Shown: piece after piece, positions 44,351-53,322 of the stretch | Layout of the letters: each line of letters begins with the position of its first letter | Position numbering within the stretch: position 1 is the stretch's first letter | Source of the DNA: Chthonomonadaceae bacterium | GTDB lineage: Bacteria; Armatimonadota; Fimbriimonadia; Fimbriimonadales; Fimbriimonadaceae | Direction of reading: 5' to 3' | NCBI GenBank assembly: GCA_015709495.1 | Contig: CP054189.1 | Span: 186,001 to 250,000 of the forward strand | DNA: 64,000 bases | Program-made: the position numbers and the translations under genes | The notes under the pieces: model-generated | Seen by the model: the letters and a program-made list of their open reading frames with translations, nothing else | Told to the model about the DNA's origin: nothing | Database searches by the model: none

Positions 44351-44701
44351 GTGAATAAGCTGCAGGGATTGCTGTTGATCTACGGCCTCTTGATGCTCGT
44401 CCTCGCGCTCGTTGCAGCGTCGAAGAGCCCGGCGTCCCTGATCGCCGGCGGCGGAGCAGGGCTCATTTGCATCGGCGCTGCTGCCCTGGCTAAGACCCAC
44501 CCGGCCTGGGGCTACCGAATCGGGGGCGTGGTCGCGCTCGCCGTCCTTGGGCGCTTCTCAATGTCCTTGGTGAACGAGTTCAAGGTGTATCCGACCCTCG
44601 TGCTGGTCGTAGCTTCGGCGATCACGTTCCTTGTGCTTCTTGGCGCGCACTTCGCCGCCAAGCTCAAGAGGCAGGGCGAAGCGGGAACGGAAAGTCCGTA
44701 A
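44351..44701 (+). CDS. TMEM14-like small membrane protein
   Basis: 116 residues with four membrane helices: LLLIYGLLMLVLALVAA, SLIAGGGAGLICIGAAAL, GYRIGGVVALAVLGRFSMSL and TLVLVVASAITFLVLLGAHF. The glycine-rich second helix and the F-K-V-Y-P-T loop fit the Tmemb_14 (TMEM14) family, whose bacterial function is unknown. It starts with GTG at 44351. Its end overlaps the convergent ygfZ gene by 38 bases. Confidence 0.8.
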   Translation: MNKLQGLLLIYGLLMLVLALVAASKSPASLIAGGGAGLICIGAAALAKTHPAWGYRIGGVVALAVLGRFSMSLVNEFKVYPTLVLVVASAITFLVLLGAHFAAKLKRQGEAGTESP

Positions 44702-45653
44702 CGACGCCCCCGACCTGCGAATCGCCGGAGACGACTCTGACCCGGCTGTCGGGTTCGGCTGCTGATCTCCGCACGCGAGCCGAAGCGATCCAGCCATGGG
44801 CCAGTGAATTGGCAACCGACTGCACATGCCCAATGTCTTGGCCCTCCAAGTCCTGAACCCTCGCGCCCCTTTCGACTTCCGAACTCAAGAACAGCCCTCG
44901 GCGAATCCAATTGACGTGGCCGCGGGCGTAGATTCGCATCAGCACCTCTTGGCCCACGTAGCATCCCTTGGCGTAGCTGATGGCCGCGGCCTCGAACTGG
45001 GGCCCCAATTCGGGCGGAAGGGTCTTGTCGTCCCAATCCACACCCCTCGTCGGGATTCCGGCCGCGATCCGAACCGCCTCCCAGGTCTCGGGCCGAACGG
45101 GAGGCAAACCGCCAAACTGCTCGCCCCAATCACTTTCGAAACTTCCTTCGGAGAAGAGGTCCCAACCCGTCAGTCCGCCGTAGTCGAACCGGATGGCAGC
45201 TCCGCTGGCGCCTACCAGCGTACCGCGCCAAGCGCTCACTTCGGAAGGGACTCCGAGGCTTTCGACGAGCGGGTCCGAACCGGGACCTCGAAGTGCTGCA
45301 GCCGCGGGGGCATGGCCACGCGACCAGGTTACGTCTTCGAGAAACACTGACTCTCGAACGCGGTCCTCGATCGCGTCGAGACCCTCAGCGTCGGACGCCA
45401 AGAGCAAGCCCTCCACCGTTCGACCGACGCGCAACACCGCTCGCAGCATCCCGGACCGCGTGCAAAGACAACTCCAAACGACCTCGCCGACCTGCAATTC
45501 CCTGAGGTCCTGCGTCACCTGGCCCTGGAGCCAACTCAGGTGGTCCTCACCCCCGAGGAAACCGACCGAAACCGAACCCTCCTGAAGCCGGGCCACGCCC
45601 TGCGTAAGGGCCTCGAAATCGTTTCGGCAATTGGAGGCGCGGCTCGAACCCAT
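44664..45653 (-). CDS. ygfZ: YgfZ/GcvT-like folate-binding protein
   Basis: 329 residues. The family signature KGCYVGQEVLMRI is present, with its conserved Cys. The GcvT-like fold runs from DHLSWLQGQVTQDLREL to a C-terminal beta-barrel (RRGLFLSSEVERGARV). YgfZ is a tetrahydrofolate-dependent helper of Fe-S cluster assembly, which fits the presence of MiaB and a NifU-like scaffold here. It is divergent from the DUF2993-like gene with 44 bases between the starts. Confidence 0.9.
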   Translation of the reverse strand: MGSSRASNCRNDFEALTQGVARLQEGSVSVGFLGGEDHLSWLQGQVTQDLRELQVGEVVWSCLCTRSGMLRAVLRVGRTVEGLLLASDAEGLDAIEDRVRESVFLEDVTWSRGHAPAAAALRGPGSDPLVESLGVPSEVSAWRGTLVGASGAAIRFDYGGLTGWDLFSEGSFESDWGEQFGGLPPVRPETWEAVRIAAGIPTRGVDWDDKTLPPELGPQFEAAAISYAKGCYVGQEVLMRIYARGHVNWIRRGLFLSSEVERGARVQDLEGQDIGHVQSVANSLAHGWIASARVRRSAAEPDSRVRVVSGDSQVGGVVTDFPFPLRPAS

Positions 45654-45685
45654 CGTAGAGAACTACGCTTCGAGAAGCCCACAGG

Positions 45686-45691
45686 TAGCAT
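45686..45691 (+). promoter_or_regulatory. -10 box of the DUF2993-like gene
   Basis: TAGCAT ends 6 bases before the ATG at 45698, a leaderless arrangement. Confidence 0.5.
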
Positions 45692-45697
45692 GGCGGC

Positions 45698-46558
45698 ATG
45701 AATTTGCTCGCTTGGGGCGCTGCGCTGGGGCTTCTCTTCCATGTGGGGTCCAGTGAAGTGCGCCGCTTCGAGCGGTTGGCGGCGGAAGACATCGCTGCCA
45801 AGCTCTCCGGACCCGCCAAGGAAGTGGCCGTCCGTACGAAGTTCTCCTCCCTGATCGGGGCTGCGCAGGGGCGGCTCTCGAAGGTCGTGCTTCAGGCCAG
45901 ACAGTTCACGACCGACGGGCTGCCCCTCCACACAGAGCCCTTCCGACCCCAGTCAGGCTCGATCGGGAGCTTGGAAATCGAACTCGAGGACTTCGAACTC
46001 ACAGGACTTCCTGTGCGCAAGCTCACCGCTTCGATCCCCGATTGCCGCTTCGACTTCGGGCTGGCGCGGCGCGAGGGCAAAGTGAGGCTCAGCAAGAGCG
46101 GGATCGGCGTGGGATGGGTTCAAGTCGAGGAAGACGCCCTTGAGACCTTCATCCTCAAGAAGTTTCGAGAGATCAAGGGGGTCAGCGTCAGGCTCGAAAA
46201 AGAGCACGTGTTCGTCAAGGGCCGTGGGGAGTTCCTTCTGTTCGACTCGGAGTTTGAGGTGATCGCGCGGTTTGCAGTCGAGGAGGGCGTCAGGTTTCTG
46301 CTCACGGATGCAAGAATCTGGTTCGACGGGCTCTCGACCGATGCCGCATCGAGACAGATATTGCTCGATACGCTCAACCCGGTCGTCGACCTCGATCGGG
46401 ACCTCAAACTGCTGGGCGCGATCCGCGTAGAGAAGTTCAGCCTTCACGACGGGCTCTTGGAGGCATGGGGCCAAGCTAGGATTCCTGAAGCTCCAGGTCA
46501 GGCGTCGAACCCCCTCGTTGGCGCCGGCGATCAGATCGTGTATCCTCAGGCAAGATGA
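45698..46558 (+). CDS. DUF2993 (LmeA-like) exported protein
   Basis: 286 residues. A short hydrophobic start (LLAWGAALGLLFHVGS) is followed by repeated beta-strand phrases of the DUF2993 type: LSKVVLQARQFTTDGLPLHT, SLEIELEDFELTGLPVRKL and EDALETFILKKFREIKGVSVR (in part). DUF2993 members in actinobacteria (LmeA) bind phosphatidylinositol-type lipids; the role here is unproven. The end overlaps the glycosyltransferase start by four bases. Confidence 0.7.
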   Translation: MNLLAWGAALGLLFHVGSSEVRRFERLAAEDIAAKLSGPAKEVAVRTKFSSLIGAAQGRLSKVVLQARQFTTDGLPLHTEPFRPQSGSIGSLEIELEDFELTGLPVRKLTASIPDCRFDFGLARREGKVRLSKSGIGVGWVQVEEDALETFILKKFREIKGVSVRLEKEHVFVKGRGEFLLFDSEFEVIARFAVEEGVRFLLTDARIWFDGLSTDAASRQILLDTLNPVVDLDRDLKLLGAIRVEKFSLHDGLLEAWGQARIPEAPGQASNPLVGAGDQIVYPQAR

Positions 46559-47280
46559 GCCGATCCGCCGAGTCTGAGGTCAGCGTCATTGTGCCGGCGC
46601 TCAACGAGGAGGCCACGATCGGCGAAGTCGTCGAACGGCTGCTCGCGCTACCCCTTTCGGTTCAAGTGATCGTCGTGGACGACGGGAGCACCGATCGCAC
46701 AGCGGCAGTGCTGGCCCCCTATGCGGACCGAATCCTCATCCTCCGCAACGAGCGCCCGTCCGGGAAAGGAAGCGCCATTCGGCAAGCCCTCCCTCATGTT
46801 CGGGGCGAGGCTGTCATCATTCAGGACGCCGACCTCGAATACGCCCCGGAGCAGATCCCTGGGATCGTCCGCCCGATCCTCCAAGGGGAGTCAGACGTGG
46901 TGTACGGTTCTCGATTCACGAACGGTTTTCCCGAAGGAATGGCCTTGCCGAACAGGGTCGTCAACGTGTTGCTCGCGTGGACCGTCAGGCTCCTGTTCTT
47001 TCGCCGAATCACCGACGAAGCGACGTGCTACAAGGCGTTTCGGCGGGAGGTGCTTCTCGACATGGACCTCTCGTGCAGGAGGTTTGAGTTCTGTCCAGAG
47101 GTGACCGCCAAAGCGATCCGGATGAGAAAGGACATCCTCGAAGTTTCCATCGACTATGAGCCCCGATCCAAAGCTGCGGGCAAGAAGATTCGCTGGACCG
47201 ACGCGCCCGACGCCTTCTGGACCCTGCTGAAGTGGAGGTTTCGAGCTTGGAAGAGGCCCAGGCGGGAGAGTTCTCCATGA
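46555..47280 (+). CDS. Family 2 glycosyltransferase (polyprenol-phosphate type)
   Basis: 241 residues of GT-A type: SVIVPALNEEATIGEVVERL, the nucleotide-binding VIVVDDGSTD and the metal-binding DADLEY (in IIQDADLEYAPEQI). KGSAIRQALPHV and VYGSRFTNG are typical of dolichol- or undecaprenyl-phosphate sugar transferases. There are no membrane helices at the C-terminus. It would move a sugar onto a lipid carrier for cell-envelope glycans. ATG overlaps the DUF2993-like stop; it also has TATCCT 8 bases upstream. Confidence 0.9.
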   Translation: MSRSAESEVSVIVPALNEEATIGEVVERLLALPLSVQVIVVDDGSTDRTAAVLAPYADRILILRNERPSGKGSAIRQALPHVRGEAVIIQDADLEYAPEQIPGIVRPILQGESDVVYGSRFTNGFPEGMALPNRVVNVLLAWTVRLLFFRRITDEATCYKAFRREVLLDMDLSCRRFEFCPEVTAKAIRMRKDILEVSIDYEPRSKAAGKKIRWTDAPDAFWTLLKWRFRAWKRPRRESSP

Positions 47281-48320
47281 CCAGCGTTCGCGAGCGGATT
47301 GAAGAACGGGAACGGGAATGGCTTTCGCCCTTCGCGGCCCTTGCCTGCCAAAGCGAGGGCCGGAAACGAGGCGAAGCGCCCGACCCTGTCCGAACCTGCT
47401 TTCAACGCGATCGCGACCGGGTGCTCCACTCCAAATCGTTCCGACGGCTCAAGCACAAGACGCAGGTGTTCATCGACCCGCTAGGCGATCACTATCGAAC
47501 CCGCCTCACCCACACGCTCGAAGTGGCGCAAATCGGCCGGACCATTGGCCGAGCCCTTCGGCTCAACGAGGACCTGATCGAATCCATCGCGCTCGCTCAT
47601 GATGTCGGGCACTCGCCGTTCGGCCACGCGGGCGAATCGGCTCTCGACGAGGTCATTCGGGAGGTTCGCGCCCAGCGAAACGACCCCCAAGTTCCCGAAG
47701 GCTTCCGGCACTACGAGCAGTCGCTTCGCGTCGTCGACGTGCTGGAGAACCTGAATCTGACCCTCGAAACGCTGGCCGGGATCGCGGGGCACAGCAAAGG
47801 GAGGCTCGACCTCACGGATGCCGACGGGAATCCCACGTCGACGCTGGAGGCGGCGGTTGTGAGGATCGCCGATCGCGTCGCGTATCTCAACCATGACCTC
47901 GACGACGCTCTCCGGGCGGGAATGGTGACGGAGGCGCCGAGGGAGGTCAGATACCTCGGCGAAACGCACGGGCAGAGGGTCGGCGCGATGGTCGAAGACG
48001 TCGTCGAGAGCAGCTTGGACCGTCCGGTCATCCGCCTCTCTGCCCGGATGCTCGAAGCCACCAACTTCCTCAAGGAGTGGCTCTTTGAAAACGTCTACCA
48101 CCAGTACCCGAAGCGATACAGCGACATCCCGAAAGCCAAGGCGCTCGTTCGGGAACTGTTCCTTTACTACTGCGAAACGGGCAACCTCCCGCCTGGATTC
48201 GAAGGAATTCAAGGTGCGATCGATTACGTTGCAGGTATGTCGGACCGGTACGCTCTGGATACCTACGCAGAACTCAAGCTGCCGACGGCTTTTCGCGGCC
48301 GAAACTTTCGCAACAGCTAA
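47277..48320 (+). CDS. dgt: dGTPase-like HD-domain protein
   Basis: 347 residues. dNTP triphosphohydrolases cleave dNTPs to nucleosides and triphosphate. Family motifs: KSFRRLKHKTQVF, the HD residues in RTRLTHTLEVAQIGRT and ALAHDVGHSPFGHAGE, and VVRIADRVAYLNHDLDDAL. The C-terminal helices include AMVEDVVESS and RMLEATNFLKEWLFENVY. This is the deoxyguanosinetriphosphate triphosphohydrolase-like type 2 group. The ATG at 47277 overlaps the glycosyltransferase stop (ATGA). It overlaps the convergent antiporter gene by four bases. Confidence 0.92.
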   Translation: MTSVRERIEEREREWLSPFAALACQSEGRKRGEAPDPVRTCFQRDRDRVLHSKSFRRLKHKTQVFIDPLGDHYRTRLTHTLEVAQIGRTIGRALRLNEDLIESIALAHDVGHSPFGHAGESALDEVIREVRAQRNDPQVPEGFRHYEQSLRVVDVLENLNLTLETLAGIAGHSKGRLDLTDADGNPTSTLEAAVVRIADRVAYLNHDLDDALRAGMVTEAPREVRYLGETHGQRVGAMVEDVVESSLDRPVIRLSARMLEATNFLKEWLFENVYHQYPKRYSDIPKAKALVRELFLYYCETGNLPPGFEGIQGAIDYVAGMSDRYALDTYAELKLPTAFRGRNFRNS

Positions 48321-49978
48321 TCGGCGTCTTCGTTTTGAGTGATTCTCAGGACCTCGTTCGCTAAGCTTTCGCCCACCAGATTCTCTTCGTCGACGATCCC
48401 GTCGACTCCGGTGTTTTCGAGGTCGGAGGCGTACAGGTTGTATCTCGCCCGGACGACGCAAGGCACCGAAGGCGCGACCCTGCGAACGGCGTGGGCCGCG
48501 ATCACGGCGCTTTGGTGGTCGGAAAGCGCGACCACCACGCCGCAAGCGCCCTTCAGTCCGGCGTGTTCGAGTACGGTGTCGTTCGTCCCGTCGCCCACCA
48601 CGAACCTAAGACCCGTGCCACGCCCGTCCCTTGCCAAACGCGGATTGACATCGAGCACTAGGACCGACGCGCCCGCTGCCTCGATCTTCCTTGCGGCCGC
48701 GCGCCCGGCTTCGCCGAAACCGATCACCACGAAATGATCCTTGATCTCTTCCAGGCGCTTGGTCGCCCGAATCTCCTCAGAAACGAACTTCCTAGGGGCC
48801 ATAAGTCGCTTGGCGACCTTCCGCGAGAATGAAGGCGCGATCGCGACGAGGTAGGGGGTCGCAAGGAGCGTCAGGACGCTCGATGACACCAGCAACTGGG
48901 CGATCTCATCGGCAAGCAGGCCCTGGGATCTCCCCACCTGGATCAGCACGAAGCTTAGCTCCCCCACCTGTCCCAAGACGATCCCGGTGCTGAGAGCCCA
49001 CAGCATGGTCATGCCGAACAGCCGCACGCTTACCAATACGATAAGCGCCTTGACCACCACGATCCCCGCTGCGGTCAGCGCCACCCACCCGAAATTGCCG
49101 GCAATCCAACCGAAGTCCGCGAGCATCCCGATCGAAGTGAAGAACAGCGTCGAAAACAGAGTTCGCACCGAGGCGATGTCGGCTCGGATCGTCACGGCGT
49201 GCGAGGTTTCGGCCAGAAGCATCCCCGCGAGGAAGGCGCCCAGAGCGGGCGAGACTCCGATCCGGTGAGCCGCCCAAGCCGAACCGATGCAAACGGTCAC
49301 CGAAACCAGCACCGGAAGCTCGCGGTTGCGGCCCATCGCTCGCGAGATCATGGCTCTCGGCGTGAAGTACTTGATCGCGATCAGAGATATGAGTACCACG
49401 AGCGATATCTGAGCGGCGATGACCCCTAACTCTTGCCATTGGAGTCCGGCCTGATGCTCGCCGCCCAGCATCGTCATCAGCAGCACAAGGGGAATCAGCG
49501 CGACGTCTTGAACCAACAGAATCCCCAGCGCGGTGCGGCCATGGATTGCGTCGAGGTCGCCGCGATCACGTAGCTGCTTGAGCACGACCACCGTGCTGCT
49601 GAGAGCGACGACCGCACCCACAGCGAACGCTGAACGCCATTCGAGCCCAAGCGCCGGGGCGAGGGCGACACACAGCAGAGTCGTCAGAGTCACTTGGACG
49701 ACCCCGCCACCGACGCCCACCCGCCCGAGCCTGCGAATGTGACGCCACGAGAATTCGAGGCCGATGGTAAAGAGCAGCAGGGCTACGCCGAGCTCGGCGA
49801 GGTCATGGACCGCATCGACGCTCTCTACGACGCGAAGGAGCCCAGGACCCAGAATGGCGCCCGCGAGCATATATCCGACCACCGCCGCTTGACGGAGCCG
49901 CTCGAAAATCGCTCCGAGAAGCACCGCCCCAGCAAACACAAGGGCAATATCTTTGAGCAGGGTCCAGCCGTCGCTCAT
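48317..49978 (-). CDS. CPA2-type cation/proton antiporter with TrkA-N domain
   Basis: 553 residues. The first 380 residues hold about 12 membrane helices, including GYMLAGAILGPGLLRVVE and GVALLLFTIGLEFSWRHIRRLG (in part). A cytoplasmic TrkA-N domain follows (HFVVIGFGEAGRAAARKIE; VLVLDVNPRLARDGRGT). This is the KefB/KefC layout without a TrkA-C domain. It exchanges K+ or Na+ for H+ and is likely gated by NAD(H). The ATG at 49978 follows a TAAACT box by 9 bases. Confidence 0.92.
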   Translation of the reverse strand: MSDGWTLLKDIALVFAGAVLLGAIFERLRQAAVVGYMLAGAILGPGLLRVVESVDAVHDLAELGVALLLFTIGLEFSWRHIRRLGRVGVGGGVVQVTLTTLLCVALAPALGLEWRSAFAVGAVVALSSTVVVLKQLRDRGDLDAIHGRTALGILLVQDVALIPLVLLMTMLGGEHQAGLQWQELGVIAAQISLVVLISLIAIKYFTPRAMISRAMGRNRELPVLVSVTVCIGSAWAAHRIGVSPALGAFLAGMLLAETSHAVTIRADIASVRTLFSTLFFTSIGMLADFGWIAGNFGWVALTAAGIVVVKALIVLVSVRLFGMTMLWALSTGIVLGQVGELSFVLIQVGRSQGLLADEIAQLLVSSSVLTLLATPYLVAIAPSFSRKVAKRLMAPRKFVSEEIRATKRLEEIKDHFVVIGFGEAGRAAARKIEAAGASVLVLDVNPRLARDGRGTGLRFVVGDGTNDTVLEHAGLKGACGVVVALSDHQSAVIAAHAVRRVAPSVPCVVRARYNLYASDLENTGVDGIVDEENLVGESLANEVLRITQNEDAD

Positions 49979-49987
49979 GCCACTGTG

Positions 49988-49993
49988 AGTTTA
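49988..49993 (-). promoter_or_regulatory. -10 box of the antiporter gene
   Basis: TAAACT on the minus strand ends 9 bases before the ATG at 49978. The same hexamer precedes the GH127 gene at a similar distance. Confidence 0.5.
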
Positions 49994-50037
49994 CAGGCAC
50001 GTAGCGATGCATCGTAAGACTTTGCTTTGAAAGCCGG

Positions 50038-50607
50038 CTACTTCCGAGTTCCCGGTTTGACGGCAGGGATCGACGCGAGCCAATCGGGAACCTCGTCCGG
50101 GGCGTATGAAGTCGCACTCACCCGATGAGCGGCAAACAACGGGACGCCCAGGTCGATCCCGCCTTCGCTTCGGTCGATCAAGACGCCCACACCCACGACC
50201 TCCGCGCCGTGCTCGCCAAGCGCGTCGCAAACCTCTCTGATCGAAACGCCGGTCGTCAACACGTCGTCCACCACCAACACTTGGGACCCCTTCTTCACGC
50301 TGGCCCCCCGGCGGAGCGCTTTGCGTCCGTCCTCAGACTCGACATAAAGGGCTGGTAAGCCCATCTGACGGCCGACTTCATAGGCGATTAGGATTCCGCC
50401 CGTGGTGGGGCCGGCCACACGATCGAGCTTGAAAGGTTCGAAGTACCGGACGATTTCCGCGCAAAGAGCCGACAGCACCGCGGGGTTTTCGAGCACGCGA
50501 AACTTTTCGAAGTAGGTGTCACTGTGGCGTCCGCTGGTGAGTATGAAGTGGCCCTTCAAAACCGCGCCCGAGTCATCGAGCAGCTTGGCGAGATCAACCG
50601 ACGACAC
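50038..50607 (-). CDS. pyrE: Orotate phosphoribosyltransferase PyrE
   Basis: 189 residues. The PRPP-binding motif is VLVVDDVLTTGVSIREV and the hood region includes FILTSGRHSDTYFEKF. VAGPTTGGILIAYEVGR is typical of the longer bacterial OPRT type. It makes OMP from orotate in pyrimidine synthesis. The GTG at 50607 overlaps the panD stop by 14 bases, so it is the last gene of the operon ccmE-ccmF-panD-pyrE. Confidence 0.95.
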   Translation of the reverse strand: MSSVDLAKLLDDSGAVLKGHFILTSGRHSDTYFEKFRVLENPAVLSALCAEIVRYFEPFKLDRVAGPTTGGILIAYEVGRQMGLPALYVESEDGRKALRRGASVKKGSQVLVVDDVLTTGVSIREVCDALGEHGAEVVGVGVLIDRSEGGIDLGVPLFAAHRVSATSYAPDEVPDWLASIPAVKPGTRK

Positions 50608-50956
50608 TGTAAGGTTTCATCTCCCGGACTACCTCGTTGTTCTTGTCGAGGAGCAGAATCGTGGGTTCGATCACCTCGTCGGTCCAGGCGAACGCGCAGA
50701 TCACAAGCCGATCGCCCTTTTCGAAGAAATGGGCTGCGCCCCCATTGAGGCCGATCACACCTTTGGGACCCGCGAAGGCGTAGGTCGAGAGCCTGGCCGG
50801 ACGGTCCACGGCCCAAATCTGGACGAGTTCGCCGTCCAGTAGCCCTGCGCGTTTCATCAGTTCGCCGTCGATCTCGATGCTGCCCACATATTCGGGGTTC
50901 GCGTAGGTGACGTGAGCGTGATGAAGTTTTGCCTTAAGGAGTTGCAACAAGCGCAT
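50594..50956 (-). CDS. panD: Aspartate 1-decarboxylase PanD
   Basis: 120 residues. This pyruvoyl enzyme makes beta-alanine for pantothenate and CoA. The self-cleavage site is PEYVGSIEID (Gly25-Ser26), and FEKGDRLVICAFAW is the family's late strand. The ATG at 50956 lies 23 bases inside ccmF and its end overlaps pyrE by 14 bases. No other pantothenate gene is seen here. Confidence 0.96.
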   Translation of the reverse strand: MRLLQLLKAKLHHAHVTYANPEYVGSIEIDGELMKRAGLLDGELVQIWAVDRPARLSTYAFAGPKGVIGLNGGAAHFFEKGDRLVICAFAWTDEVIEPTILLLDKNNEVVREMKPYSVVG

Positions 50957-53321
50957 CTTCTTTTTCCGAAACTTCGGATACCTCTTCGGGGATGCCGGCG
51001 GGTTGCCCGGGCAGGGTCCGAGCGGGCCGATACCTTCGGTACCAAGCCGCCATTATGCCACCGATTCCCATGATTCCAATCCCGAGCCAAACCAAACCCG
51101 TCATCGGCTTATAAAACAGCTCCACGAAATACAGGGGCCGCACGAACTGGAGCTGAATGCTCGCCGCGCCCGACCGCGGATCGACGCTTTCGAGGGTGAC
51201 GAAGTAGTCGGAGTCCAACACGGCTGGCTCCGGCTTCGTCCCGGTCTCTGACAGCTTGACGCCCGGAAGGATGTCGAAGCTGTGCGCCGCCGTCGTCACG
51301 GTGAGCCTCGCGCGGAACACGGTGTCGGTCGATCCGGCCTCACCCTCCGTCTCGATCCCTTTGAACGTGAATCGGTAGCCCTCGAAGTTCGCGGACTGGT
51401 TCGGCGTCAACGGCGTGACTTCGCTCGCGTTGAACTGCATAGGGTGGAGCGTGAAGTAGATGTCGTTCACAAACCCCCGTTGGATGTGAGGCCACACCAT
51501 GGGCCGGAACTCCCCACCCATGTTCGCGTAGTAGAACCCCGGCCTAGCAACGAAACTGTGCTGCTCGGAGGTCACGTCGAACAGCACCTTGTTTTTCCGG
51601 TCGGTGAGTTCGGAAGTGTGCTCCTTCACGGCCACCTGATAGCCGAGGGCGTTCTGCGGCGCGCCTTCTTGAATCGTCAATTCGACCTTGTTTTCGAGGC
51701 CCCGCGACACCATCAGGCCCGCGAGCGTGATCGCGACGCCGATGTGAGACAAGAACACCGACATCGACATCTTCATGCCGCGAGTCGATTCGAACATCCG
51801 CCAGACGTTCGACACGACCGCCATCAAACAGATTCCCGCCAGGATCAGCGTCCAAACCGGGGCGGACATGGCCGTTCCGAACGGCATATCGATCTTGCCG
51901 CTCAGGTCGATGCGCCCACGGCCGGTCAAGACCATCGCGAGGAAAAGGAATCCCGCCGCGCTGACCGTGATGCAAATCACCGCGTACAGCTTCTCCCACA
52001 GTTTCTTGAACCCGGTGCCGCGCCAACTGATGAGCGGGCCCAGCGCCATCAGGATCATCGTCGGAACGAAGAACCACACGAGGACCCTATGGTAGAGCCA
52101 CTCTTCGACGACCTTGGGCTGGCTGCCGGAGAGGCTTTGAATCAACGGAACGCTCATCCCAACCGCCGTCGCAATCGCCAAGCAAGCGAGCAACACGGAT
52201 CCCCATCGGTACGCCGCTTCCCTGTGCATTCCCGAAGTCGGGGGTTCGCCCCCTTCGGCGGCTCGCAACCGACGCCAGCGCCACGCCCACAGCACGAGAT
52301 AACCCAGCGTGAAACCTCCGCCTCCGCCGATCAACATCCAGAGCGCGGTGTTGTTCATTTGGGCGAAGCTGTGGACGCTGGTGTCGCCCAGGAAGCCCGA
52401 CCTCGTCAGAAACGTTCCGTAAAGAAAGGCGATGAAGGGAAGGCCGGCAAGCAGCAAGTTGCTCACGATCCATTTGCCCTTCGTAATCTGCACGAGCACT
52501 CCATGGACGAAGATGGCGAGGATCGCCCACGGGACGAAACTGGTGTTTTCGACCGGGTCCCACATCCAGAAGCCGCCCCATCCGAGGGTTTCATAAGCCC
52601 AAAGCCCGCCCATCGCGAGCCCCAGACCCAAGAACGAGAGCGACAGGATCGCCCAAGGGCGAATGCGTTTGGTCCAATCGGCGAGATCGCCCGTCGCCAT
52701 CGCAGCGACGCCAAAGGCGAACAGGGCGAGCAGCGACCCGAACCCCAAAAAGATGGTCGGCGGGTGGATGATGACCCAGTAGTTCTGAAGAGCCGGCGCG
52801 AGTCCCACTCCGTCTTCGGGGATGTACGGCTTACCGCCAAACAGGTTCAACACGAAAGGAGACTCGAACGCGAGCATCCCCATGAGCGTGGCGAGGAACA
52901 GCGAACAGGTGATCGTGAACCAGCGGCGGTATTGCCCGGTACCCGTCGCGATCAGGCTCGCAAAGAGAGCTGCGGTCGTCGCCCACAGCAAGAAACTCCC
53001 TTCCTGCCCCGACCAGATTCCGGCGATCTTATAGGGGATGGTGTTGAGCTTATCGGCGTGGCCGTACACGTAGGCGTATTCGAATTGATCGCCGATGAAC
53101 AGCGCGGCCAAGCTGCCAAAAACCCCCAACACCGCGACAGTCCCGGCCCAAAGGCCGACGATCCCCACCCTTCGGCCCCACGAAACCCAAGGCGCAAGAA
53201 ACCAGCCGAAGACGGAAGCGAGAAACAGCGCGACCGAAACCCACACCAAAGTGGAACCGAGGGACCCGGTTTGCAGCGCCCAGCCCGGCGCGACAGGCAA
53301 ATCTAGTGGGGGAACGTCCAA
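50934..53321 (-). CDS. ccmF: Cytochrome c-type biogenesis protein CcmF
   Basis: 795 residues, longer than the usual 650. CcmF attaches heme to apocytochrome c at the outer face of the inner membrane. The tryptophan-rich WWD-type motif is LGWGGFWMWDPVENTSFVPW. GQEGSFLLW and YWVIIHPPTIFLGFGSLLAL also match. More than ten membrane helices are present, followed by a long periplasmic domain before the last helix (LTGLVWLGIGIMGIGGIMAAW). Start is TTG at 53321, just after the ccmE stop. No ccmA-D or ccmH is seen in this window. Confidence 0.95.
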   Translation of the reverse strand: MDVPPLDLPVAPGWALQTGSLGSTLVWVSVALFLASVFGWFLAPWVSWGRRVGIVGLWAGTVAVLGVFGSLAALFIGDQFEYAYVYGHADKLNTIPYKIAGIWSGQEGSFLLWATTAALFASLIATGTGQYRRWFTITCSLFLATLMGMLAFESPFVLNLFGGKPYIPEDGVGLAPALQNYWVIIHPPTIFLGFGSLLALFAFGVAAMATGDLADWTKRIRPWAILSLSFLGLGLAMGGLWAYETLGWGGFWMWDPVENTSFVPWAILAIFVHGVLVQITKGKWIVSNLLLAGLPFIAFLYGTFLTRSGFLGDTSVHSFAQMNNTALWMLIGGGGGFTLGYLVLWAWRWRRLRAAEGGEPPTSGMHREAAYRWGSVLLACLAIATAVGMSVPLIQSLSGSQPKVVEEWLYHRVLVWFFVPTMILMALGPLISWRGTGFKKLWEKLYAVICITVSAAGFLFLAMVLTGRGRIDLSGKIDMPFGTAMSAPVWTLILAGICLMAVVSNVWRMFESTRGMKMSMSVFLSHIGVAITLAGLMVSRGLENKVELTIQEGAPQNALGYQVAVKEHTSELTDRKNKVLFDVTSEQHSFVARPGFYYANMGGEFRPMVWPHIQRGFVNDIYFTLHPMQFNASEVTPLTPNQSANFEGYRFTFKGIETEGEAGSTDTVFRARLTVTTAAHSFDILPGVKLSETGTKPEPAVLDSDYFVTLESVDPRSGAASIQLQFVRPLYFVELFYKPMTGLVWLGIGIMGIGGIMAAWYRRYRPARTLPGQPAGIPEEVSEVSEKEDALVATP

Positions 53322-53322
53322 C